Of a DNA stretch of 64,000 bases, positions 35,010 to 44,985 are shown one piece after another. The notes under the pieces were generated by a model. It was not told the DNA's origin and did no database searches. It saw nothing but the letters and a program-made list of their open reading frames with translations. Origin of the DNA: Rostrohypoxylon terebratum (taxonomy: Eukaryota > Ascomycota > Sordariomycetes > Xylariales > Hypoxylaceae). Location: positions 186,001 through 250,000 of the forward strand of contig MU385871.1 of assembly GCA_022497145.1 (NCBI GenBank), written 5' to 3'. The position numbers and the translations under genes were made by a program. How positions within the stretch are numbered: position 1 is the first letter of the stretch; every line of letters begins with the position of its first letter.

Positions 35010-36537
35010 TACTCATATCGAACCAAGATCAGTCGAGTCGTATCCAGATCGAACGTCTAATCCATTTGAGACGGTAATTATTTCATGCTTTTTATCGTAT
35101 GCGTGTAGCATGGAGGTCAATGCCATAGTGCATAGTGTGAGAGTTGTAGTGTTGTAGTTGATAGGGCAAGTAGGAGCTGTAGGGGTCGGCGTCGTGGGGT
35201 CTAGGGTCTATGATGCAACGGAGAGACAAGTTCCAGACCCGGCTATTGGTGGTACATAGGGTACATAGAGCTCCAGAGCTAGAGCTATTGATACCGTTAG
35301 TGTGGCCCACTTTCCCCAGAAAATCCTACCCGATCGCCTCGCACTTTCACTACGGTCTCCGAGTCATTGGTAATCTGTAAACCTTCACTGGCAGACTAGA
35401 CGACATCACGTGGATCGCGGTATATGGTAAACATAACACTAGACCGGGACACTATTGAGAGAGTCATTATATTCCGAGCTTGCTCTAACGAAGCTAAAAA
35501 TATCCGCCACATACTACTAGATCTGATCCGAAATGCTAGATAACCACTGACTAGATAATACCCGGCGATCTGGACTCGCATAGCCGGCGTTTACTTCAAC
35601 TGCTCTATGGCAGAGTACAGCGACGGAGTCTTTAGAGATGTTAGCCGTTATGTTACATTGTGCAACTTTATGAGAGAAGATCCAATAGCCTCTTCAGTTC
35701 TCCAAGGTGAAAGGAAGAGTCTCGTCACGAAGAACTCCGACAGTTTGCAGGAAAATTATCATCCGAAAGGCTTGTGCTCAGCTAAATAAAATCGACTAAC
35801 CTTCAAGATACAGCGACCGTCAATATGCGTATAGAACATATTACCTGCCGTGACACTGGAGTTAGCTACGTCAACCCGGATGCAGGACGTTCATGGCATG
35901 ATGAATAGCTATCAGGCTGCTCATGTTAGCTTCGAACACGCGATCATCATACTCGATGGGAACATACCTCATTAAATCAGATTTTTTAAAATGTTCATTT
36001 CCACGCCCATTGGACAGGATCAAACAGTGTGAATAATGTTCATCATATGCGACGACAATAACCCGAGAAAAGAATAAATATATTACCTATCGTCAACTGT
36101 TAGTCGCAGCTCGAACCCATAGACGATAGAATGTTAAAAGTTAACGAGACACAGTCAGTTGACGAATTCTCAACAAGAATCCCCCGTGGTCCTCCTCCCA
36201 CAAGGGTTGTACGGCCTTGTTTTGAACGGGAAAAGGTACGAGGGTTCGTTTATGTCCGCCCGTTCGTTCAAGATATCCTCATGTGAATATGGTAGGTGGG
36301 TGATTGGATGTATATGTACCTATTCGATCAGACGAGTTAGCAACGAATCCAAGCAATCATCGTCTAATAAATAGTGTAGTAGGTAATGAGGTCAGACAAG
36401 GCTGAAACTAAACAAATCTACATAGTATATTCTGTATGAGGAATTCCCTAGGTTTGTCGATTTCTTCATCACTCCTCAGGAGGGGCAGCAGAGCGCGAGG
36501 TTCGCAAGAAGGTAAAAAAAAAAAAAATAGAGCATAC

Positions 36538-36601
36538 CTTTTGTTACAGAGAAAAATTTGGTGTAGTTGACAATTACCACGCCGATGAAGACAGCAAGAA
36601 C
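36538..36601 (-). other. Candidate internal exon of an unresolved small membrane protein gene
   Basis: On the minus strand a GCTAAC branch point and CTTAG acceptor precede a 64-nt open segment coding for a hydrophobic stretch (VLAVFIGVVIVNYTKFFSVTK). It ends at AAAAG|GTATGC, a good donor followed by a 15-T tract. A GTGAGT donor near 36771 could start the upstream intron. I could not find a consistent start codon or last exon, so the gene model stays open. Confidence 0.3.
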
Positions 36602-37201
36602 CTAAGACGAGAAATGCGTTAGCAATGCAATCGTCCCATACTCGTATAAAGACTGTATGCTAATGAGGTTTGCTCAGGGTAATTCTAGAGTCTATAATCC
36701 CCATTGTGTTGTAAGATTTGGATTGTTCAATTTTTCTTCGTCACAGCAAGGAATCAGGATCGCAGATTGATGTGACTCACATAGTGATTGGGCCAGAAGC
36801 TTGTCAAGCTTCAACAAAAACGAAAACAAGAAAGAAACAACCTCGACACACATGAGCGCGAAATTGCGAAAGCTCTGAAGAGGAAAAGAAGAAAAAAAGT
36901 GGTGAAGAAGTAGAAGAAAATATTGTGAGAAAGAATGCTTGAAAATAAAAAACATAGTGGGGATTTTTTTCTACTAAGCCACTTCCAAGACTCGGAGATT
37001 CGCTGGCTATTATTTAGCGTCGGCAACCTCACAAAATTGTGGCGACTGCTGCGCCACATCTGCTTACCTAACCGACCTTATCTCCGTAGATATGTAACCT
37101 CGTCATCGCCCACCGCTGGTACCTGATCTCCCTCCTTTCTCTCCCCAGACCAACACTCTCCCGCAAGTTCGCCGCCTCATCGCGACGAACAGGAAACCAA
37201 A

Positions 37202-38518
37202 ATGAGCGCTCCCATAGGTGGCATATGGGCGCCCGCCGCGTTGCGGGTCGTCCGTACCGCCGCCTCCAAGGCGAGCAAGCTGATCCGAGCGAAGCTCGCC
37301 GTCGCGACCCGGCCGGCCAACAACGCCGTGCTCGAGCCTGTGCTCGCACGAAACGCACCCCGCCACCCGCTGCACCCCGCCGCTTTCCTACGCCAGTCGA
37401 AGAACCGCCGATGGCACTCCACGTACCAGAACATCAACACCGCCGTCCGCCGCTTCATCAGCACGACCACCGGCTCCGCCGCTCCCCGGATCGACCGGGC
37501 CAAGTTCGCCGGAACCCAGACCGGGCGAGCGATCGCGCAGCTCACGGGCCGCGCTCCGTTTGCGAGTACCTTACGCCCGAACCTGACGGGCGGCGCCTTG
37601 CCGCGTACCGCCGGCGGGTACGGGCTAGGCTCGGGCCGCGTAGGCGGAGCGCGGTATTTCTCGCACACTCCCGCGGCCCAAGCCCACGTCGTACAGAACG
37701 TGTCGGCCGCCGTACGCGCGTTCTGGATCTCGGGCCAGAAAGCGCAGTTCGACGGCCTCAACGCCCGCGGTGAGAGGAAGTACCGTTCCGTCTCCGCTCT
37801 GCAGGACGAGACGACCCGCAAGCTGGCAGCGATGCCGCGAACCTGCCCCGGCTCGTACGTCGACTTCTGCCTTAACCCCACCGTCACGGCTCTAAGCCCC
37901 CTCGCGGCCGCGTTCCCGTACCAGCCCGCTGGTTTCAAGGCCCCTGCTCTCGACGCCACGACCCTGAACACCGACGGCTTCCTCGACGTGCTCTCCGGCG
38001 ACTTCGCTCGCGCTCTGAAGGACTTGGCGACAACACTAGCCGATATGAAGAAGCTCTCCTCGTTAGGTGACCTCCCAGTCCATCTCGAGAAAGGGCCTGT
38101 CCTTCGAGTCCGCTTCCCAGGCGTCGACAGAGAAACCGTCGAGACACTCTGCGTCGACCTCGGAGTGAAGCGGGGCATCGTCATGGAAGATCCCGACTTC
38201 GAGGCTGAGACTGGCGTCACGATGGCGCTGAAGTTCCCCTTTGCTCCCGATGCTAGCCACGACACGAAGACTCTTACTTCGCCTGGCGGTTCGCTCAGGT
38301 CGCAGGATAGTTTCCTCCGAGCGGAAGAAGAGCTCTTCGAAGAAGGCTTCAGCGACTTGGAAGATAACCCGTGGTGTTCGCAGCCGGACGACCTCGAAGG
38401 CTACGAGAGCATGTCGCAGCCCGTTAGCTCGGGCGAGCACTGTTCAGAGGACTTTGAGGGCCTGGAGGGTATATACAAGTTCCTAGAGGAGTGCGACCGC
38501 TCTCGGGGAAGATTTTAA
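37202..38518 (+). CDS. Conserved fungal protein, probably mitochondrial
   Basis: Single-exon frame of 438 aa. The first 80 residues are rich in Arg, Ala and Ser and nearly free of acidic residues, with LRVVRTAASKASKLIRAKL and RRWHSTYQN, as in mitochondrial targeting signals. The middle holds patches such as YFSHTPAAQAHVVQNVSAAVRAFWISGQK and GSYVDFCLNPTVTALSP. The end is strongly acidic and finishes EGIYKFLEECDRSRGRF. Similar fungal proteins have, to my memory, been labelled 'casein kinase II beta 2 subunit', but the zinc-finger cysteines of true CK2 beta are absent, so I do not adopt that name. The gene is clearly more GC-rich than its surroundings, especially at third positions, and so carries a 362-codon antisense shadow frame. 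Confidence 0.8.
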   Translation: MSAPIGGIWAPAALRVVRTAASKASKLIRAKLAVATRPANNAVLEPVLARNAPRHPLHPAAFLRQSKNRRWHSTYQNINTAVRRFISTTTGSAAPRIDRAKFAGTQTGRAIAQLTGRAPFASTLRPNLTGGALPRTAGGYGLGSGRVGGARYFSHTPAAQAHVVQNVSAAVRAFWISGQKAQFDGLNARGERKYRSVSALQDETTRKLAAMPRTCPGSYVDFCLNPTVTALSPLAAAFPYQPAGFKAPALDATTLNTDGFLDVLSGDFARALKDLATTLADMKKLSSLGDLPVHLEKGPVLRVRFPGVDRETVETLCVDLGVKRGIVMEDPDFEAETGVTMALKFPFAPDASHDTKTLTSPGGSLRSQDSFLRAEEELFEEGFSDLEDNPWCSQPDDLEGYESMSQPVSSGEHCSEDFEGLEGIYKFLEECDRSRGRF

Positions 38519-38876
38519 GGGCTTGCTTGCCAGTCGATGAATTATGAGGGCGTTCGGTTGTTTTGTTCCCGGGGAAATATCCAGATTGACAAATTGGTAG
38601 ATTGTCTTTACGCCTAGGAACCACACTCATTGTATGTTTATAGTTACGATATCCTAGGTAGCTATTGGGCTTACTAGTCCCGCATGAATTCCATATGTTA
38701 CGACAACAAGCACATAGATTGCAAATGAAGTGAAAGTCTTGCGTAATCTAAAATGGGTGAAAAGGGTATCTAGTTGTTTTTCTATTATAGCTAGAGCGTA
38801 GGTTCCGTTGTTGCATACTATTTAAGATGAACCTAGCCTATTTTCTTTCTTTCTAATAACCAAGGAATCTTAAGAC
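38519..38876. other. Convergent spacer
   Basis: Downstream flanks of two convergent genes; AT-rich with no other feature. Confidence 0.4.
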
Positions 38877-39768
38877 TCAGGTGTCAAATCTCGTCTTTCG
38901 CTTTCCTGTACTCGACTTCGACGCACCCGCCTGTCCATCCTCAACCGAGGGTGCCGTAGCTGCTATAAATTCGACAGGTGCTCCCTTCCCCCTCATCCTC
39001 GCCTTCTCGACCTCGGCCTGGCTCTGTTTAAGCTGCTCCTTGTAGGCATACCTAGGGAACGCGGTGGGGTCCCATATCTCGGGCGGGAGCGTAGTCTGAT
39101 ATTGATCCGCGGCACCGCCGAGATCGACGAAGGCCAAGAGCTTTTCTGTCAGTGCCGGGTTGCGCAGAGACGGGTTCTGCGCGACTTTGGAGTTGAAGTG
39201 CACGCCCTGCTTCTTCAACTCGAGGAACCGCTCGATTTTAGCGCTGGTCGCGGGTGGAGGAGAACCTGGAGGAGACGGAGGTATGTCCGTGTTAGGGATT
39301 GGCGGGAGCGTGAGATCCCGAAGAAGTGCGCGGGTTGCCGTATATGGAGAACCAGGTGGGAGACCGGGTCCGTCATCCTCTAGTGGTGCTTCTTCCAATG
39401 GAGGGAAGCTAGGTCCTGCAGCTGGAGCAGGGGCTGGGCCTATCTGTGGCCCGATGATAGCTGCTGGTTCCTCATCTAGCGTTTGTGGTGTAACTTCGGG
39501 CTGTGGTGTCAAGGGTTCTGCTCGTTTATTAGATAAAGGTACATTCACAAGTATGGATAATATGATACAAGATACTTACTTGATTTCTCGTTTGTGTCCC
39601 CGGTGTTATCTTGAGTCTGTTTCAGTGACTGGCCTCAGTTGAATCAGTGCTGTCCAATGCCTACCGATGCTGTGTCATGTCATTTCATGTTCTCATTCAT
39701 ACCTTTAGTTCCAGCTGTTGCTCGACTTCCTCCTCATCACTGCTCTCGTAACTTACGAGGCCTGACAT
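38877..39768 (-). CDS. HCNGP/SAP30BP-family protein
   Basis: Three exons (39768-39703, 39628-39580, 39517-38877) give 251 aa. Introns are GTATGA...CCAG (74 nt) and GTAAGT...GCAG (62 nt). The start MSGLVSYESSDEEE is the typical acidic N-terminus of this family. The HCNGP domain lies at about 140-215 with IERFLELKKQGVHFNSKVAQNP and the W-D-P-T-A-F-P motif. Human SAP30BP (HCNGP) is a nuclear protein linked to transcription co-repression and to splicing; the fungal role is less clear. The middle is Pro-rich. The gene is divergent from PRE4. Confidence 0.9.
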
Positions 39769-40414
39769 TTCGAGTTAGATGTAGCAATTTTGGACGAAGT
39801 TCTACTCCTCCTCCACTCAAGTCGGGATGGAGGTGAATTGTTAGATGAGCTGAGTTTATAATTGAAGTAAGAGTTCCTTCGCCGTAAGTCGAAGTCGGGT
39901 GTTCGTTGAGGCTCTCGATAAGCTTGCATATAAGGAGAGCTATTGTATATCACACACAGCCTCATAAATTACGGCTCAGCATATTTTGAGCCTCATTGGA
40001 TCCGTGCAACAAGTGACTGAAAAGAAACTCAAAATTGCGAGGGTAGAAGCTGCTTCCAAATGCCCCGGGCTGAGTTCGAAATAAGAGGTACCCTAGCGCC
40101 TCCCGGATTGAAAGTGGGACCATGTCCCACAACCCATTTCAGCCGCCAAACAGCTGTCCAGGCGGGATGCAAGTACGTACCTCATTGGCCTGTCTGGGAA
40201 CTGGGGAAGGCAGAACTGACGCGCAGCTCCCAGCTTGTACGAAGTAGGTGAAGGTCAATTCCCAAACGGCAGCTTCCCTTCATCAGCCTTACAACATTCA
40301 ACTCATTCAACTCGACGCTCCGACAACGACCTTTAACCACGCGGCCACTAATCCGGATACCGGATATTCACTACAAACTGTAATTGTCGACCCAACACCT
40401 ACCCGAATTCCAAT
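39769..40414. promoter_or_regulatory. Divergent promoter region (HCNGP-like / PRE4)
   Basis: A 646-bp region between outward-facing genes; no clear TATA box or named site is seen. Confidence 0.35.
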
Positions 40415-41358
40415 ATGGATCACCGACCACAAGCTTGGGGCCGTGTAAGCAACTTGTTCCCCAAGCACCCAGAGCATCGGCTCGCTAACAACCCGATAGC
40501 CCAGAGATGATGTCTACGGTGCCTACGATGCCTCATACATGCAACACAACGGCCCTACTCAGCACACCCAGTCCCCCGTTGTAACGGGAACGTCGGTAGT
40601 AGCGATGAAATTTAAGGATGGTGTCGTCATGGCCGCCGACAACTTGGGTACGCATATGCATCATCCACCACCATCCCCCCCTCCACCGACCCATCTACCA
40701 ATTCCCACTCCCTATATCCCGACCTAGCTAACAACCTCCCCCTTCCCCTCCAGCATCCTACGGCTCCCTGGCGCGCTTCACAGACGTAAAGCGAATCCGC
40801 ACCTTCGCCGATTCCTCCCTCGTCGGCTTCGGCGGCGACGTCTCCGACATGCAGTACCTCGACCGCCACCTAACCGAGCTGAGCATCGACGAAGCGTACC
40901 AGCAATCCGCGCACAGTTTGAACGCCCGCTCGCTGCACAAGTACCTGTCCAAGCTGCTCTACCACCGGCGATCCAAATTCGACCCGCTCTGGAACCACCT
41001 TCTGGTCGCCGGCCTCGACGAAGAAGGCGCCCCCTTCCTCGCGGCCGCCGACCTCCTCGGCACGACCTTCACCTCGCCCTCCCTCGCCACGGGCTACGGT
41101 AGCATGCTAGCGCAGCCCATCATGCGCAAGTACGTACCGGATGAGGCCGCCGTCGCCAACGTGACGCAGCAGCAAGCCGTCGACGTGATCCGCGAGTGCA
41201 TGAAGGTCCTCTTCTACCGCGACGCCCGCTCCCTCGACTCCTACTCCCTCGCCATCGTCACCAAGGACGGCATCACCCTGTCCGAGTCCGAGAAGCTCGA
41301 GAACCAGAGCTGGGCCTTCGCCGACCGCATTAAGGGCTACGGCACGCAGACCGTCTAG
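40415..41358 (+). CDS. PRE4: 20S proteasome subunit beta-7 (PRE4)
   Basis: Three exons (40415-40444, 40500-40647, 40754-41358) give 260 aa. The introns are GTAAGC...GATAG (55 nt) and GTACGC...TCCAG (106 nt). This is a structural, non-catalytic beta subunit of the 20S core. The beta-fold starts at about residue 35 with PVVTGTSVVAMKFKDGVVMAADNLASYGS, matching Pre4/PSMB4, and ends WAFADRIKGYGTQTV, the usual C-terminus of this subunit. The TAG at 41356-41358 is therefore a proper stop. Oddly, the same frame stays open for 42 more codons (to TAA at 41485-41487) with coding-like composition: RDDPASAAAAAVEEYFRRLS, then an acidic end DLDED. A longer isoform by readthrough is possible. Confidence 0.93.
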
Positions 41359-41487
41359 AGAGACGACCCTGCTTCCGCCGCCGCCGCCGCCGTCGAGGAG
41401 TACTTCCGCCGCCTGTCCATCGACATAAACATTGATGCGGACGACGGATGGTACTACGAAGACATGATGGATTTGGATGAAGACTAA
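41359..41487 (+). other. In-frame extension after the PRE4 stop
   Basis: Forty-two sense codons follow the TAG in the PRE4 frame before a TAA. Third positions are mostly C or G, as in the gene itself. The encoded tail is Ala-rich, then acidic. It may be a readthrough extension, a formerly translated tail, or chance. Confidence 0.4.
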
Positions 41488-42312
41488 GCAGATTCGCAGA
41501 TTCGGCGAGGGCACGAGAGAGACAGGAGCGTGTTCGTCTGCGGGGGTACGAAGGGACGGATGGGCTACGAGATCATTGATCTATCCATGGAGTTCGATGG
41601 GGACACGTTACATTTGCAAAGCACCATTATCAAGTCACGATGCTTCCCGATCGTCCGTAGAGAAGAGGAGCATAGGTAGAGCAGCAAGGAACTCTTGTAC
41701 CAACAAAGCCGAGACACGTGAACAAGAATAATACTATGTTTTCGTGTACTACATCAACTTGCATGCATGTCAATTGACCGTCACATCTATATAGAATCAT
41801 GCAAAGCGACAATATTCCAAAGTACAACGGTAAGAATTTTACGTTGACCGGTAAATGTTGGAGTATGTGGCCACTTCAGCCAGGGTATAACATAAGAACG
41901 AATGGTATTCCTAGCTAAGAACCAACCCGAATTATTTAACAACAGGGCCTCGACGACATTGAAACCAATCCTTTTTGTGGTTAATATTTTACTTTATTCC
42001 TCGGTATCCTCGTCTAGATATCCTAGACGATTTACAGTTCGTCACCTATCTATGTCCTCTGCAATACATGCGTCACACCGGAATTGGCGTGGGGGGGCTT
42101 ATGCATCGTTGGGGTTGCAGGAGATAGCAGCCGCCTTCTCTTCGCAACCCCCTTATCATCTCTCAATCCCGCCGTCATCGTATAAAACCAACCACGCGCT
42201 TAATTGCGACCCAAACCCATCCTCCCGCCGTAAAATCGGTTCGTAGACAACTCCAACATCACATCGGAAACCCGTCAAGAATGAGTTCAAACATCTACGC
42301 ACGCATGCAAAC
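41488..42312. other. Convergent spacer between PRE4 and GFA1
   Basis: Downstream flanks of two convergent genes; no additional gene is seen. The 114-codon frame at 41902 shows no domain. Confidence 0.4.
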
Positions 42313-44985
42313 TTATTCAACCGTGACCGACTTGGCGAGGTTGCGAGGGAAATCAACGTTTAGGCCCTCCATAACAGCTAACCAATAGGCGATAAGCTGT
42401 AGTGGGATGACGTTGAGGATGCCTTGGAGGCAGTCAACGGTCTTGGGCACCTCGATTTTCTGGGCTTGACTGGCTTGGAATTCCTCGTCGCCAGGGTTGC
42501 AGATGACGATAGGCTTTCCGCCACGGGCAGCGACTGTGAATTTGTTAGCATGATTTACGTCATGTGATCAAGAATAGGTTTTTCATCACATACCTTGTTG
42601 GTAGGCGTTGAGAGACTTCTTGAAGAGGTTGTCACGAGTTAGGATCATGATGATAGGGAGGTTCTCGTCAACCAAAGCCAGCACACCGTGCTTCAGTTCA
42701 CCAGACATGACGGCTTCGCAGTGAAGATAAGAAATTTCCTTGATCTTGAGGGCACCCTCCAGAGCAGTCGAGTATTGGCTGCCACGTCCCAAGAGTAGGA
42801 GAGACTTTTGGTTCTTAAACGTTTTAGAGCAAAGCTCCTTGATCGATTGGTCGAGACTCAAGATCTCCTTAATCTGTGCCGAGATTTGAGAGAGACCCTC
42901 GATAATCTCCTCCCGCCTCTTCTGCTTGGATGCTCGGTCTTCACTAAGCGACAGAGCAAACATGACCATAGCAATGAATTGAGAGGTGTAGGCCTTAGTC
43001 GAGGCAACACCAATTTCGGGGCCAGCGTTAACGTGAACACCGCAGTGAGTAAGGAGCGAGATAGAAGAGCCGACGACGTTGACGATACCAACAGTGAGAG
43101 CGCCACGTTCCAGGCAGTATCGGAGAGCCATCAACGAGTCAGCTGTCTCGCCGGACTGCGAAACGAACACGCATGTGTCGTCACGGAAAACCGGCGCCTC
43201 TCTGTCAAGGAAATCGGAAGCCAACTCGACAGCGATAGGAATCTCCGCAAGCTCTTCGAATATACCTCGAACAGCCATGCAAGAGTGATAACTAGTTCCA
43301 CAAGCAATGAAGATGATACGTCGACACCTACGAATGGTTGCGATGTATGATCTCAGACCACCAAGAGTGACAGACTTGTTTTCGATGTCGAGACGACCTC
43401 TCATGGTGTTGACAACAGACTCGGGCTGTTCGAAGATTTCCTTCTGCATGAAGTGGTCAAACTTGCCCTTCATGATCTCCTGGAGCTCGAGCTCTAGGGT
43501 CTGGATGTTTCGGACATTGGAGCTGCCATCAGCCTTCTTGAGACGGTGGATGTTCAGCGAACCCTCGTGAATGTGGGCAATGTCGTCATCTTCCAGGTAC
43601 ATGACCTTCTTGGTATGCTCGACGATAGCAGAAGGGTCAGACGAGAGGAAGAACTCGGCGGGCATGGGCAGGCCATCGTCGGTCATGAAAGCGCGGGATT
43701 GCGATCGGTGTAGGAGGGACTTGTCAGCAGCGCCAAGCAGGGCGTTGGGAGCGAGGAAGTTGCCGGTTTGCTTCTTCAAGGCAACGTTCTGGGAAGCGGC
43801 CTCGGCGGGCAGAACACCATTCTCCTCGGAATATTCGACATCGACGAAGTCGACCTTCATGCGCCTCTGGGTCTTTACACCAATGACAAGAGGCGAGCCC
43901 TTACGGGCAGCAATGACCTCATGGGGGTAGTGTACAGATTTGATCAACAAGCCGTAAGCACCCTCGAGTTCAGTGATGACAGCTTTCGCAAGATCGACAA
44001 AGTCAATCTGGGGGTGTTGGTCGTACAGGTACTTTGCGAGTTTCGCAATGCACTCGGTGTCTGTCTCGGTCTCGAACTTGAAGCCTTTTGCGGAAAGGAG
44101 GGTCTTCAATTCCTTGTAATTGGTGATGATGCCATTGTGGACGACTGAGAATTCCCATGTGGGGTCGGATCTGAAAAGTGATGGTCGTATTAGCAAGGGG
44201 ACTCGTAAGCTCTGCTGGTATAAAGGGTATAAGGAGTATTTACCGGTGGGGATGGCAGTTCAGCCGAGAAGGAGGGCCGTGAGTAGCCCATCGAGTATGG
44301 GCGATACCGGCATGTGAGTCGAAAATCTTAGTGAGATCTGGTTTGGACTCATCAATGAGCTGCTTGAGCTTGGCAACCTTGCCAACCTCCTTGAAAGCGA
44401 GAACCTCGTTCTTCTTGTCGCCGTCGACAGCTAAACCGGCCGAGTCATATCCACGATACTCTAGACGGGAGAGACCTATACAGCAAAGCAAACCAAATAT
44501 CAGCTTTCGATTCCCAGCAATGGAGGGTTACTTTTTTTTTAAAAAAAAATTATAAATCGTCGAGGTTGTAACATGTACGCTGGACGTTGGACGTTGGACG
44601 TTGAGAAACGGGTTACGGCAGGTTGTCATGTCTCACCGTTTACGAGTGTGTCGAGGATAAACTTTCTATCCTTCTCGACCAGGTAGTTGATGTAGCCGAA
44701 AATACCACTGTAATTCAATATACAAATTAGCAAATTGAATTAACCCTAACTATAGATGTTCTCTTTTTGCTTTTTTTTGTGTTTCTTCTTCAATCACTTC
44801 CGTCTCCCAACTTCGCTATGAAATCCGAGTAGCTACGGTCGTAACTATTGGCCTCATTGGAACAGATGAAGTCAAGGGTTATTGTTGGGCAAGGTAACTT
44901 GACAGAAACAGAGTTCCATCTAGTCTTTCGATAGCGTGGAGAGACGGGAAATCATTGAGCGTTGCGTAAGTCGTACATACCACAT
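42313..44985 (-). CDS. GFA1: Glutamine--fructose-6-phosphate aminotransferase
   Basis: Five exons (44985-44981, 44707-44637, 44475-44244, 44170-42594, 42533-42313) give 701 aa. The first coding exon is only 5 nt (ATGTG), spliced over 273 nt to rebuild M-C-G-I-F-G-Y. This enzyme makes glucosamine-6-phosphate from fructose-6-phosphate and glutamine, the committed step to UDP-GlcNAc and chitin. Cys2, exposed after Met removal, is the glutaminase nucleophile; HTRWATHG and the H-N-G-I-I-T-N segment complete that domain. Two SIS isomerase domains follow, with CGTSYHS and S-Q-S-G-E-T-A-D-S in the first. The end DFPRNLAKSVTVE is the conserved C-terminus. The third intron (161 nt) carries a GTTGGAC triple repeat. 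The antisense frames are shadows. Confidence 0.96.
44581..44603. repeat. GTTGGAC heptamer repeat in a GFA1 intron
   Basis: Three tandem seven-base units lie inside the intron 44476-44636. Confidence 0.75.

Larger units (their letters stand above)
33888..37201. other. Gene-poor region with a MITE-like element and a candidate orphan exon
   Basis: About 3.3 kb. It starts with a GA-repeat (34015-34029) in the promoter of the 71-aa gene. It holds the TA-flanked inverted-repeat element (34844-35009) and an exon-like segment at 36538-36601. Two overlapping minus-strand frames (34955-34575 and 34585-34247) are open but unrecognised, in different frames, and the first overlaps the repeat element, so they are not called. 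Confidence 0.4.

Noticed and set aside
37177..38265. 362-codon antisense frame
   Set aside because: Shadow of the GC-rich gene on the plus strand; the sense frame has the coherent protein.
42808..44148. Long plus-strand frames across GFA1
   Set aside because: Shadows of the conserved aminotransferase on the minus strand.
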